Assembly (NCBI GenBank): GCA_003254925.1
Contig: QANZ01000236.1
Span: 45,423 to 109,422, forward strand
Direction of reading: 5' to 3'
Origin: Chamaecrista fasciculata
Taxonomy: Eukaryota; Streptophyta; Magnoliopsida; Fabales; Fabaceae
Length of the DNA stretch: 64,000 bases
Under the pieces are notes generated by a model. It searched no databases. It had not been told where the DNA came from and saw only the letters and a program-made list of their open reading frames with translations. Both the position numbers and the translations under genes were made by a program. This document shows positions 11,640-23,970 of the stretch, piece after piece (position 1 is the first letter of the stretch; each line of letters starts with the position of its first letter).

Positions 11640-13725
11640 GGAAGCTGTTTTAATTTGAATATATATATTATATGGTTTATTGTTAACCTTTGTGTCTAAA
11701 TATTTTTCTAATAGGTAATAAAAAATCCAATCTTTGCAAGGAGCTTCTGTTGCTAGTTGTAATAAACTGTCCTTTTTTTTTTTTTAAAGTTCCATTGATC
11801 TGCAGGGAAATAGAATCATAGAGATTGAAGGGTCATCATCATCTTATGACAGTTTATTTGTTACCATTCTAAGAAAGTCATGAACTTGTGTGACTTTAGC
11901 TTTAGTTTTGGAAGAACAGGGCTTGGTTTGTATATTATCATTGTACAAAAATTCTGAGAAATTTGCTGTCATTGAGTAGCCTAGAGTAGAAGGGAAAAGA
12001 AAGAAAGAAAATTCAAACAGAACAGAGAAAGCAATATGTTAGCACTTAGCAGAATATACATATATATATATATATACAAATATTAAGGGCTAATTTTATT
12101 TCTTTTTTACATCATGTTTTGGGAGTAAGTAAGTTGAATTGAGTCTCCAAATGATCATAGGATATTCAATTTTCTTTGTATTGAAAAGGATTTACTCATT
12201 CAAAGTAAAAGCGCTTTTGGACATAATAGTTTCTGAACAAATTAAAATTAGAAAAGAGAGACTTGATGAGGAGGATTAAGAGGATTTTATTTACATTATG
12301 TTTATGCAAGTGCACTCTCAGTCATATAGCTTCCTCAATTTACAAAAATATATAAATAAATAAAATGAGAATGGCATTTCATACCACCTAAGGAAGAAAA
12401 TCTTTGTTTTTTGCTATAAAAAGGAAGAAAATCTTTAATTAGAGTACACTCGACATTGTTGTGAGTTTTTTTTAAAAAAAAATTAAAGGAAGTTTTTTTT
12501 TTTCAAAATGAAGTTTCATAAAAAAAAATGAGTGAAAAAGTTGTTTATATTTGACAAAATTATTTTATAAATACTTTGTTCAATATTGTTTTTTACAAAC
12601 TTACTTATAATTTTTACAAAAACCTCAAAGAAATGCTTTGGTTCCATAAAGGTCTCAGTTTAATATATAATCAATAAAAGGCATATATACATATAATTAT
12701 AAATTATATTTTATGCAATAAAAATATCTAATATAATAAACATATCTCATTTTTCTTTTTGTCAGAAACATGAAATTTTGTTCATGATAAGTTGACACTG
12801 GGCCTGGCGCCATACAATATGAAGGGAAACGTAGATCTAACATTTACTAACAAAATGTGCTACTATCTCTCTATATTAATTCTATGGTAATCAAATCAAA
12901 ACAGGCTATTTCTTATATAACCTTCAATTTTAATGTGTTTGTCAATAATAAATTTAAATATAAAATAAATTATGAAAAAAAATAAATATAAATAATTTAA
13001 AATAAGAATAAAGTTTCTTAAATTAAGAAGACCTCTTACTTTCAAGTGATCATTAACAAAAAATACTTCAAAGATTAACATACAAAAATTCAGTAGAGTC
13101 TCGTGCTAATAATATATTGTAAACTGAATAAATTATATAATACAAAAGATATAGTTAGTCAAGAAGTTATCCATTTATCATATTATTGTATTTATTTTGT
13201 CATGACCCAAAATTCACCCATCAAAGAAAATGATAATTAAAAAGGAAATGAAAGATAAAGAACGAAAATATAGCAAAAAGGGCCGGGAGAGGAATTAATA
13301 ATTTTAAGGCAAAGTAATGTTTAATGAAGTCCTTTTATGATGATATGGACTTCAAGAAACCCAAATACATGGATTTAAAAAGGTTCTACGATAATTTCTA
13401 TAAAAAGTAGAAATCAAGAGTAAAATTATAATTTTCGCTAGATAGAAATTATTGTGAGTTGATTTAAGTAATTTGGGGATCATGAGAAATTTGGATTAAT
13501 GATATGAATATGAATATGAATATGCTTATGAGATGCTTATGAGATGCTTAATGATATGAATATGTTCTAATAAGAAATTTGGATGAGTTAAATCAAGAAA
13601 ATGAAATCTTAAAAAATAAATAAACAATTTTGTAAATTCTTTTATTATAAATTCAAAGTATTTGCATGTAAAATTTTTAAAATATATATATGAGCATTTC
13701 AATAAAAAAATAAAAAATTATTATG
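11640..13725. other. Intergenic region downstream of the miRNA hairpin
   Basis: AT-rich with poly-T/poly-A runs, short TA repeats (about 12055-12076) and a cluster of 'gatatgaatatg' and 'gcttatgagat' micro-repeats at about 13499-13565. No gene, RNA or transposon end was recognised. Confidence 0.3.
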
Positions 13726-13726
13726 A

Positions 13727-13788
13727 AGGATGACTTAACTTATACATGCCTTTGGCTATGTAGGATGACTTAACTTATACATGCCTTT
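13727..13788. repeat. Direct duplication of 27 bp
   Basis: The unit beginning aggatgacttaacttatac occurs at 13727-13753 and again, unchanged, at 13762-13788. A local duplication with period 35. Confidence 0.9.
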
Positions 13789-14744
13789 ATTTGATAGAAA
13801 AATTGATTGCATTAGGTTTAGACTTTAGGCGCCAGCTTTACTGCCTTAAAACACAAAATGAACCACTTTCATTATGCCATTTTGCGTACGTTATACTTCA
13901 TATTCATACCAACTTAAATGGGCGAAATTTTAATTGTACTTTTCAAGTTTTCATTATTTTTAATAAAAATTTGCTAACATTTTAATTCATTATTATATGA
14001 TTAATTAGCCTTTTCTCAAAAATGTTCACATGTCAAGTATTTATTGAAAACTCAATAATAAATACCTATAAAATGTTAGATGAATCGAATTCTCTGAAAT
14101 TCATGTATATTTATTTATACTATATTATAATGAGACTTTTTAATAAAAATTTAGCCTACAAAAGTATGTAAAAAAACTAATTTTACTAAAAATGGCAAAA
14201 AACACTATTTGGATTTTTTTATAGCATAAAAAACAATAACAATATAAGAAAAATGTTAAAAAAAATACAAGCTAAAAACACGAGGGCAAGTTACACGAGT
14301 TATTGAGGGGCGCAAGCGTGGTTGGCGGCGGCGCAGCAGAAACGGAAATGCCAGTAAAGCTACAAACCACTAAACAATTCCAAAACAGAAAAATGGAATA
14401 CAATACTTTTGCCCAATTGCCCAAGGATTCAAATAATAATATTTAACTAGTATTATTGCATCAATCAAAGAATACAAACTATACAACCTCTCACAACTCA
14501 CAAAAGAGGTAAATACATTTTCTTACAAAATTTGGGTACAAGAAGCACTAACAAAATGAGTCTACAAAATATATCTAGGGAAATATTCTCTCAACAGACC
14601 CTAAAACAATATATTCAACTCATAAGCTTCCTCCAACAAATACCCAAATCTCCAAGCACAAATAAAGTTGAGACAACAAAAGAAAACACACAAAAATAGA
14701 GCAGCAGTTCAAGACCCATTCAGAATACTTAAATCATCTCCAAT

Positions 14745-14975
14745 CTAAAAACTGACCGTTGGATATAAAGAAGAGGATGTATGAAACATAACTTCAAAAT
14801 TTCAGCTCAATCGGAGAAGATCTCACTGTTGGATTTGAATTTCAAAAATCTATTTATACCAAACAAAAGCTCAAATCGAAAAATTGACCATAGGATATCA
14901 AGACTAGAATGTCAAGAACATACCATCCAAATTTTAGCTTGATCGGAGAAGGTTGCACCGTTGGATTTCGCCAGA
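14745..14975. repeat. Two diverged tandem copies of a 'ccgttggat ... atcggagaag' unit
   Basis: Two stretches of similar order, about 14750-14835 and 14880-14965, each run from a 'gaccgttggat'-like string through 'aattttagct...gatcggagaag' to 'gttggattt'. Such units are frequent in plant LTR elements, but no other retroelement part is visible. Followed by a short CT microsatellite at about 15016-15037. Confidence 0.5.
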
Positions 14976-15077
14976 AGCGACCACTACTAAAGAAAATGAG
15001 TTTTTTCAAATTTACTCTCTCTCTCTCTCTCTCTCTCGTTTTTTTTTCTCTCCACACTTTTTGAGCTTCCACTCCAC

Positions 15078-15480
15078 TCCACTTCACTTTAGATAATGAG
15101 ACACTAGCTGTTGAGAAAAAAACTTTGGGCTAGACTTGGGTAAATAGGTCTTCAAAGGAGTGACCAAGCCCAACAGTTATCCACAAAAGTGGACCCACAA
15201 ATAACTTTGTCTCGATCCGTACTTGACTTCAGATAATGAGACACTAGCTGCTGAGAAAAAACTTTGGGCTGGACTTGGGTAAATGGGCCTTCAAAGGAGT
15301 GGTCAGGCCTTCAGATAAACCAAGCCCACTCCACTTCACTTCAGATAATGAAACACTAGCTGATGAGAGAAAACTTTAGGCTGGATTTGGGTAAATGGGC
15401 CTTCAAAGGAGTGACCAAGCCCAACCCGTTATCCACAGAAGTGGACCCACGAATAACTTTATCTGGGTTTATACTTGACA
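15078..15480. repeat. Three-copy tandem repeat
   Basis: Three copies share 'agataatgagacactagctg', 'aaactttgggct', 'gggtaaatgggccttcaaag' and 'gtgaccaagccc' in the same order. They begin near 15080, 15222 and 15335, so unit lengths differ (about 110-140 bp). Copies 1 and 3 also share 'gttatccaca.aagtggaccca'. No coding potential. It may be a tandem expansion inside a decayed transposon. Confidence 0.75.
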
Positions 15481-16800
15481 AAGTCACTAGTCATTGAGTC
15501 TCCAACCTCATCATAAAAGATTCAGAATTAAAAAAATTACAATTAAATATAATAAAATAGTAAGAGACAGAAACTATTTAAATATTTATATATTCTACAA
15601 TTACTTTATCTATTTATATATGAATCACTTTATGATTGAACTAATTTTTTTTTTTGTAAAATGAAATTAATTTAAAATACAGTTAAATAAAACTAAGCCC
15701 GTTTCCCCACATGACAAGGAACAATTATTCGTAGGTAACAAAGTGGAATACTTGATTCTTGGTTTAAAAAAAAAATTATAATTGTTAGAAACTCAACTAA
15801 AGTGTAATGCACTCAACATCAATAACGAAATTACAATAACTTATTTGGATTTGATTGATTACAATTTAAGTGATTATAAGTTGAATATTGTTTAGATAAG
15901 TTGTCGTAAGAGGAGAATTTTAAATGTAAAATTATTTAAATAGAAATGTAACGATTGTGATAATAGATAAAATTCTATGATAATTTTTAAACGTATAAGA
16001 ATAGAAATAAAAAAAAATATTTTTTTATTTTTGTAAATAACCTGATTCTTTTGGATTAAATTTTTAAAAAATTAATTATAATTTTATGAGATTTTTTTTT
16101 TTGAAGTTTTGTGTAAATCACTTTATGATAAAAGTTTAACAACCATACATAAAAAGCAAATAAAAGTTTCATAATAAAAAATCTTTGTTGCATCTGTTGT
16201 TATTTTTGAAGATTTTTCAAATCCATTCTTTAAAAACATTAGCTAAGGTGTTCAGATTTCAGATAATTGTAAAATTTACTAAAATTAGAAACGCAGAAGA
16301 AAATATATATATCTTAAATATGAATTTCGAATTTCCTTTTCAATTCCAAAAGTTAGGCATTATAGAAAAAAGCTTTTATTTATAAACTATGAAAGAAAGT
16401 AACAAAAGAATAAAATAATAATTCAATTTAATATATAATTGAATATATAATTTAATTTCTAAAAAATCAAATAATATATGTTCTTTAATCCATAAAAAAA
16501 ATTAACCATAACATTTAATTCTTTAATATACTATTAAATTGTGTATTTATATTTTTTTTGTTCATATCTTTCAAAGCATTTTGACTTTTCTGGTCATACA
16601 CTCATACCAAACCTTTTTACTTTCGGACACTAATTAATAATCACGACGAATTAGAGGCATTGATCGCTCACCTTCCATCCATGTGTTTTCGAATTGCCTT
16701 GTATTTTGAACCTCTCATAAAAGTTAAAGAGTATCAAATCAAATGATGAATAATGGCATCAGATTACATTATGCAAATTTTTTTCTCTATAAACTAAAGG
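15481..16800. other. Intergenic region upstream of the TMEM128-like gene
   Basis: Very AT-rich with no recognised gene or transposon ends. Confidence 0.3.
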
Positions 16801-17549
16801 AAATATACATAACTTGAAATCGAAAAACAGAAAATCCCAAAATCCCCCCCAAAAGAAAAAAACTTCATCTTTGGAAGCCTATTATATTCTTCCTCATAGC
16901 TTCACGAAACGAATCTCCTTCTCCCACGACGCTCAATCCAAACCCCATCAAATCAAATCTTCTTTTATGTTCGAACAAAGAAAGAATAGCGTCAATCTGA
17001 TACCTTGTCGCCGTCATCGCATGCAAGCAGTCAACCTCACGACTAAGGTACCATTTTGGGTTTCCTTAGCTCTAATCCTTTTCATTGATTACTGGAATCG
17101 GAGAAACCAAACAAAGAATTTGCTATTTTCTGTCTGCGATATGATAATCTGAAAAACCGCTCTCAAATGGGGTTTCTGTTTATGCTACAAGATTATAATA
17201 ATAATGCATTCTATTTATTCTGCGCGATCGTTGCGACGTATCGGTTATTCCTGTTCCGCAGTAGCCAATCTGAAATTCGTTGATTACGAAGCATATTCGG
17301 TAGAAAATAAACCGGGATTAGTTTCTAGTTTGGACATCACGAAGTAGTAGTACATACATACACATCATTATACAGGATTATTCTTGGAGGAACAGAATTT
17401 CGTTCATAGGTTTTAGAGATCGAGAGTTTTTTGCCTTGGTGATTCTGGGGGTACATGATTGTTCTGTTTGAGATTTCTTGATTAGCTTGCGGAATTGAAA
17501 GAACCGAGTTACTGAGGTTTTGGTGAGATTCCTGATTTTACAAACAATA
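16801..17549 (+). promoter_or_regulatory. Probable leader region of the TMEM128-like gene
   Basis: From about 16850 the composition changes to transcript-like sequence. A plausible donor (aag|gtacca) at 17049 suggests a 5' UTR intron ending before the ATG at 17550, but the acceptor cannot be fixed by eye. The short reading frames here look like leader sequence. Confidence 0.35.
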
Positions 17550-19625
17550 ATGTCTGGAGGATCACCAGTAGGGGGAGGTGGATTTATGAGGCAGAGACAC
17601 AGTCAAGGGTATTCAAGCAGTGGTGATGAGCTTGAGGATGATGCATGCTCGAGGCCGCGTCCTTCTTCGCCTCCAAGTTTTCTTAGAGGGAGGACTTGGA
17701 TTGAGATTCTGGAAAATTTTCTTTGGCTTGCTTCAGCTGCTTTCATCATATACTTTGGTGATCGGCATTCCAATTTGATATATCTCCTCTTGCATGATGA
17801 CAGAATCAGAAGGTATCTATCAACTCTATTAACCACCCTCCCAAAAGAAGAAAATTTCACTTCCTTTCATCTCTGGCAAATGCATGCTCATTTTTTGATT
17901 TGAGAATTTTAATTTGAGGTTGTTAAGGAGAGACACTGTCTCTTCTTATCAACTCAGATCAATGTATGTTCATTTGACTTGCTGACATTTCTTTATCTCC
18001 CCATTTCATTGTCGTATAAAGGAAAGAAGCTTAAATTTTTACTGTATGGCTAATAAATGGAAGATTAGACAATACCCAGGGAAACCACATTCATGATGGT
18101 TTCACTTCTGGACATACACACTACAATTTAGTACTTTGTGGAGTAGTTATTTGTTTGTTATTTTTTTTACTGCATTCTACTTATTCACTGTTGCTGTATG
18201 GCAGTAAATAGATTCAAATAGAAGTAAAATTGGTCAGAAACTTGTTCAAAATGTTTGCTATATGGGGTTGGAATTTTACAGATCTGCCTTGGATATGATA
18301 GAAGACTTGTAGTTCCTTAAGTTTTGCCTCATTGAGCATTACATGTAGATATTGGCGTATCACGTTCACCATGTTGTGAAATATGAACACAGGGATAGAA
18401 ACATAGGCATCTGGTGGCTTTCATATTCAATTGCTGTAATCATACTGAATTCATTTGAAATAAAATTGCTCTTTTTGATTTTAGGTGTAGGGATGATAGG
18501 CAATTCATTGTTAATTTAACTAGTATATGATACTTCTTTTATGTTTCCTACGGTTTAAGTAGGAAGCGAGTTGAGGTGTGAGATTTTTGTCCTTGTGTTA
18601 CATGGAAATACTGCATTAGGTTCTTTTTGTCCCATTACCATATTTGTCACCTTTTGATATATATTTGTTCTTCTTATCAAGATTGGCTGTTTCAATTTGA
18701 AATATACCTGCAGTCTGTTAGTATAATGCTTATTATTAATAATTTGGGGTTATATAAGATTTATCCAAGAGTCCCATTACAATTATGGGATTGATGATGA
18801 GTGATGATCTACCTTCTATTCGCGCCATGATAACTTAAATTTCCCAGGAGATGGGGCATGAATCAGTTGTTTAAATGCCAAGTTTCATGCTAAAAGCTGA
18901 AGTATCCGATTATAAAGAAATTACAATTTGAATACCGTATAAGATGAGTATGATTCTACCTGTTTGAAGACATCTGAATTTGAAAGAGTGATAGGCAAAT
19001 TTTCTTCTTGTTGTGGGTTCTGAGTTGTTATTAGTTTATATCCTGGGTTTTCAATCAGTTTCAGAGAATCAGAATATTGATGACATTCTCCTCAATTTCC
19101 TTGCAGACTGCCTTTATATCTTGGGATGATAGGCGTTGGTCTGAATGCACTAATTTTTATTTATACAAGTATATTGGCATGGAGTGTCAGGAGACTTGAT
19201 GAAAAATGGGGACTTAAAAAGTGGGAAGTAACGAGCGTCACCGCTTTGCCATTCGCCACTGTATTTGGACTCATCTCTTTTTGCTTGTAAGGAATCATCA
19301 CATTCATATAACATCTACTAGTTTTGTTTCATTGCATGTTGAGTTTGACAGATTGAGCAATTTGATATTTTCAGGTTCTCCTTTGCTTTGTGGCCTATAT
19401 GGAGTTTCTTGACACTTCCTCTTCTGGTATATAAATAAAAAGTTCTGGTTTACTTATTCCTGCTTGTTTTTGCCGGTTACCAAAATGTAAAGCTGTGATA
19501 AGTGATGACTACTTTGTTGTTCTTATACTCTGCAGTTCACTCTATTCATGGCTTCCATGGTAATTATTCCGTGCCTTATATTTGGGATGTTCCGGCCTCA
19601 ATACGATGAGCTCCGTACAGATTAA
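17550..19625 (+). CDS. TMEM128-like multi-pass membrane protein
   Basis: Plant homologue of transmembrane protein 128, a small membrane protein of unknown biochemical function. Four exons, all with GT-AG boundaries: 17550-17812, 19107-19286, 19375-19426 and 19536-19625, giving 194 residues. The N terminus is soluble and rich in Gly and Ser (MSGGSPVGGG). Hydrophobic segments follow at FLWLASAAFIIYFG, YLGMIGVGLNALIFIYTSI, ALPFATVFGLISFCLFSFAL and LLFTLFMASMVIIPCLIF, so about four membrane passes; the tail is short and polar. An in-frame Met lies 10 codons upstream at 17520, but the MSGG start matches the usual plant form. The family name comes from pattern recognition; the gene structure is secure because every junction keeps the frame. 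Confidence 0.85.
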
Positions 19626-20635
19626 CCTCATATGAGTTGAGTGAGGAAAATAGTACTGACATAGTTGAAGAGTTTCTAACACATTTGTTGATGATCTGTT
19701 GCCGCCGCTATGTAGACCAAAATTTTGTGTTGAGTGAGTATAAATTGATGAATCGCATGCCATGTTTCCCCAAACCCGTGCCAACAGTGAGAGTTCAGAA
19801 CTCATTTTTTCTTGCAACCACAACACTGCTTAAGAATTATGGTATGCCCAACAGCTGATCTTAGTTGGTACAGTCAGAGATACGAGACTCGAGAAGGAAA
19901 AGAAAGAGGGATTTAGTTCCTTTAGTTGGTGATATGAATATGATGTTATAGCGTAGCAGTTTTGCAATATATAAAGTTTGAGTATGCTAATTGCAGTGTT
20001 GATGATTGATGAATCTCTTCCAAGGTTTACTTGGGGACGTAGTAGTACTTGGGTTTCTATTTTTTTGTGTTTACACAAAGTATCTTTTACTAGAGTCAAT
20101 CCTATTCAAGGCAACCTCAGACACTTTATGTAGGCACTTCTTAACAGGTATTTGAATATGGGTTTATCCCATTATGGGATACTAATCTCTTTTGTTAGAT
20201 GCAACTCTCAGTTGGTATTTCAGTATTTGGGTTTCTACTTGAGTATGCTTGGGTTTCTACTTGAGTATGCTAATTGCAGTATTAATGCATGAAAAGTTAA
20301 TGAAATTTGAAAATGAAAATAGTTTGCAGAATTATGTATGTAACCCCAATAATAGAAAGTGGAGAAATTCATCCAGAAAGCTATCAGCACAAGAATGAAC
20401 TTTGTCATATAATGAAGTGAGAATGATCCTCTGTCATTTCTTCTTGAGTTCGCTTTATGTAATATTGATATACTAATTTATCAATTAGAGTCATTGTAGT
20501 TTTTTTTTCCTCTTTTGTTCTGCCCTCTTTAAAACACAACTTACATGACAGGCAAACAAACTTCAAGAAATTACACAATAAACAAAATAGAAAAATCCAA
20601 ATATGTACATAATGTGGTATAAAGAATCAAATAAA
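19626..20635. other. 3' region of the TMEM128-like gene and intergenic sequence
   Basis: The first few hundred bases are probably 3' UTR. A direct duplication of 'gggtttctacttgagtatgc' occurs near 20229-20270. No other gene recognised. Confidence 0.35.
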
Positions 20636-20639
20636 ACCC

Positions 20640-21165
20640 ATTTCTGTGTGATACATCACTATTTGAGCGTACGTCTAGTCGGCCTTCGCTCCAGGCCTCT
20701 TCCCCCCAAACCCTTCAAGGCGCACCCGAACCGATCGAATGGCGCGCGCCTCCGGGATAGCACGCAGTCACCCACGATTGCCTTGCTCCGCAATGCTCGC
20801 TGATGGAGATCGTGGGCCACGGACTCTCATACCCGCGTTCTCCAGTCTTATGGCGCTCGCCCAGTAACACGACACGCAATCACCCACGATTGCCTTGCTC
20901 CGCAAATCTCGGTCTCCACCACTCTCGCTGGTGGAGGTCGTGCCTGACTACGTGGTGCGCCCTGCACCCTGCTCTATAAATAGAGCTCAACCCAATAGAC
21001 AAAGGTTAGCTACTTCTCACCTTTCAGAATTCTCTTGCTCTCACATCTCTCATATTCTAACTTGAGCGTCAGAGTATTCTTCGCAGGCCCCCCTGCGAAG
21101 TTCTTGCAGGTACTTGGACGATCAACTTGCTCTTGCAGCCCTCACTTGTTGAACTAGGTAAGACT
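20640..21165 (+). mobile_element. GC-rich LTR-like promoter block (probable solo or truncated LTR)
   Basis: Clearly more GC-rich than its surroundings. It has two internal copies of 'cacccacgattgccttgctc' (about 20770 and 20881), each followed by a 'gctgatggag/gctggtggag' string and 'tcgtg', then a TATA box (TATAAATAG at 20975-20983). Downstream is a leader with 'gttcttgcaggtacttgg' strings resembling the LTR-like block at 5 kb. No coding region or partner LTR seen. An LTR remnant is the best reading; boundaries are approximate. Confidence 0.45.
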
Positions 21166-21229
21166 GTCCATTTTCTAGTTTATCACTGTGTATATGTAAT
21201 ATTTTAATCTTAAAAAAATCATACTTATC

Positions 21230-22040
21230 ATATAAAACGGAATAAATGTGATAATTTAAGAACCCAAATGGAACAAAAAATAGTTTTAGGATCAAAATGT
21301 AAATTACCCCATAATTTGAAGACCAAAATTAGTATTTGTCAAAGGATCATTTTGGTCCTAAATATATGACATTAACAAATAAGGTTAAATCAAGTCAAGC
21401 CATGCAATTGTCATGGGTGAAAGGTGACCAAGTGAGCAATTTCATTGGCTCTTTCATTTCAATTTTGAATGTGATGAATTAAGAGCTATGAGTTACTCTT
21501 AACAAGTTCTTTTCCTGCTTATTTGAGATCGTCAGTAGATGAGATCAAATCGAGCTCGAAAGCGAGGTTGAGATCAAAATGTAAAAAACTAGGAAAAATG
21601 GTTGCAAATCCACTTTTGACCCCAATTTGGCCTTATTTGTTGACGATCCAAACTTAAAAAAAATGATTTGTTAAGAGTAACTTGTAGCTCTGAACTCATT
21701 GCATGAACTCATCGCATTACTTGAAATGAGAGAGACATGACCAATTTTACTTAGTTGACCGCGATACGAACGACCTATTTTTGAAACTCAATTTAACCTC
21801 GTTTGTTGACAACTCCACTCCAATTGGATAAAGAAAGTACTCTTCAAAAACAACATGTAGCTATGAATTCATTTCATTCAAACTTGAAACAAAAGAAATG
21901 TAAATATAACTATATTCAATTATTTGGGATCAAAATGAAATATTTTGTCAATATTTAGGACCAATATGAATGATTTGAAATATAAAACATCAAAATGAAC
22001 ATAAGAGTATACATTTAGGAGCTAAATGACTATTTGAGCA
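21230..22040. repeat. Dispersed 'ggtcc...ggacc' repeat, long form (family A)
   Basis: Opens with 'aacccaaatggaac...ggatcaaaatg' and 'ggatcattttggtcc' strings and closes with 'gatcaaaatgaaat', 'ggaccaatatgaat' and 'gagctaaatgac'. The interior holds the recurring 'gtgatgaattaagagctatgagttactct' type motif. Probably two overlapping insertions. Confidence 0.55.
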
Positions 22041-22249
22041 TTTTTTTAATAATTTAAAATATCATTTATTTATCTATTTTATAATAGAGACAAAGAATAA
22101 ATTATATTTTTTTTTTTGGCCGAAAAGAATAAATTATATTCGAATTTAGACATCTTATACAAATCTTTGAAAATATAGTTATTGACATTTATTTTAATTT
22201 TTTTTATTTATATATGGTTTATAGTCTGTTAATGTGAAATCGAAAAAGA

Positions 22250-22850
22250 GAGAAGGTACTATATCGTTCCAAAACCCAATCGTGCGATTGAAGAAGGTGA
22301 GTCTCCATCGATTCTCGCATGGAAGCATAGTTTAATTCGTAGCGGCCACCCTTCCTCCTTCTCAAAAGGTAAAGTTTCATGCTTCTATGTTGATTCCATG
22401 ATCTGTATCGTCAATTCAATTTCTATTCTTTCAATGCCTTCGCTTTTCTGATCTATCTGATTCATCAAACCGATTGAATATTGTTTCTTAGTCCGATTGT
22501 GGATTAAGAAGACTGAAGGAGAATCTCTATCGATTGTGGCATGAAACCCTAGTTCGATTGTTTCAAGGAAGGCAATTTTTTGGGTGCTTGTCTGTCGGTT
22601 GATTCCACGATCTGTAAGTTCGATTTCAATTACTTGTGAATTATTTTGTTTTTGTAATCGATTTGATTAATCGGAACTGATAGTGTGATTCTATTTTTAT
22701 CCTTTCTAATCGCTGATTTTGGATATTTGTTTCCAATTTATGATTCGAGCATCGTCTATGTATCCCGATGCATAATTTGTGAATTGAACCGTTTTTCTTT
22801 TCTTTCCTTTTAGCGAGGTCGTTGGTGATCTGTTGGAATCATAATCAGGA
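22250..22850 (+). promoter_or_regulatory. 5' UTR with intron of DnaJ copy 1
   Basis: A spliced leader is likely: donor at 22369 (aaaag|gtaaag) and acceptor at 22811-22813, matching the leader intron of the second DnaJ copy. Inside the intron, 22500-22570 resembles both the leader exon at 22270-22330 and the leader of copy 2 (28620-28690), so the leader exon appears duplicated here. Confidence 0.6.
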
Positions 22851-23936
22851 ATGGAAGGAAACAAGGACGACGCATTGAAGTGCTTGAAAATTGGGAAAAA
22901 TGCATTAGAAGCTGGAGATCGTGTCCGTGCTTTGAAGTTTGTCGCCAAAGCTCGTCGTCTTGACCCGACGTTGCCGGTCGACGATTTGTTGTCGGCGATA
23001 CAGAATGATACTGGAGACCAGCCGGAGCCGGCGGACTCTTCCAATGCACCATCTGGAGCTTCTTCTCCAACGAAGCCCTCCGATAAACCCTCAATCCGCC
23101 ATAGGGGTTCGTCGACGACGTCGTCGTCTTCGTCATCGGCTACATATACAGAGGAGCAAATCACCGTAGTCCGAGATATTAGGAGGAAGAAGAATTACTA
23201 TGAGATTTTGGGATTAGAGAAGAGGGATTGCATGGTTGAGGATGTAAGGAAAGCTTACAGAAAACTGTCTCTGAAGGTTCACCCTGACAAGAATAAGGCT
23301 CCCGGAGCTGAGGAAGCGTTCAAGGCTGTTTCAAAGGCGTTTCAGTGTCTTAGCAATGAAGAGAGTCGGAGAAAGTATGATCTTGTCGGAGAAGATGATG
23401 CTGTGTATGAGAGACGTGCAACGAGTCAGAGTACTAGAGCTTATCGTCATCATCATGGATATTACGAGGCTGACATTGATCCAGAGGAAATATTCAGGAA
23501 TTTCTTCTTTGGGGGAATGGCTCCAACAACTTCTTTTGGTGGCTTCAGTTTTGGACCAGGGATGCCTCCTAGACCAGCTGAACATGTGTCCAGTGGCTTC
23601 AATCTTCGCATGCTGATTCAATTGCTACCGATTCTGCTTCTTGTGCTTGTTAACTTCTTGCCCTCTTCTGATCAAGTCTATATGCTTTCTCGGTCCCATC
23701 CATATTCACACAGGTTTACTACCCCAAAGGGTGTCAATTATTATGTCAAGTCTTCCAAGTTCGATCAAGATTACCCTCCAAATAGCGCTGAACGCACGAA
23801 CCTTGAAGAAGGGGTTGAGAGGGAATACTCCAGTGTTCTTGCACACAACTGTCGGCTTGAATTGCAGCGTCGACAATGGGGTTATATCCAGGAAACACCT
23901 CATTGTGATATGCTTCGCAAGTTTGATACGGTGTAG
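22851..23936 (+). CDS. ER-type DnaJ (J-protein with DUF1977), copy 1
   Basis: Type-C J-protein of the DNAJB12/DNAJB14 and plant 'DnaJ 49' group, which stimulates Hsp70 from the cytosolic face of the ER membrane. 361 residues in one coding exon. Residues 1-50 form a helical N-terminal region typical of this group, followed by a Ser-rich linker. The J domain is at about 113-180 with the catalytic HPD at 144-146. Next comes a Gly/Phe-containing stretch (EIFRNFFFGGM, GGFSFGPG), a single membrane segment at about 253-270 and the DUF1977 C-terminal region ending MLRKFDTV. The second copy lies about 5 kb downstream on the same strand and is roughly 85-90% identical by eye. A foldback transposon sits 34 bp past the stop. 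Function is from family knowledge. Confidence 0.93.
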   Translation: MEGNKDDALKCLKIGKNALEAGDRVRALKFVAKARRLDPTLPVDDLLSAIQNDTGDQPEPADSSNAPSGASSPTKPSDKPSIRHRGSSTTSSSSSSATYTEEQITVVRDIRRKKNYYEILGLEKRDCMVEDVRKAYRKLSLKVHPDKNKAPGAEEAFKAVSKAFQCLSNEESRRKYDLVGEDDAVYERRATSQSTRAYRHHHGYYEADIDPEEIFRNFFFGGMAPTTSFGGFSFGPGMPPRPAEHVSSGFNLRMLIQLLPILLLVLVNFLPSSDQVYMLSRSHPYSHRFTTPKGVNYYVKSSKFDQDYPPNSAERTNLEEGVEREYSSVLAHNCRLELQRRQWGYIQETPHCDMLRKFDTV

Positions 23937-23970
23937 TCATGAGTTGAATGAAGGTTCGTAATTTCTTTTT

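Noticed and set aside
15078-15480. CRISPR-like array
   Set aside because: Units are long, uneven and without unique spacers, and the genome is eukaryotic.
16814-17152. 112-codon frame before the TMEM128-like gene
   Set aside because: No domain, crosses a likely splice donor, and best explained as leader sequence.
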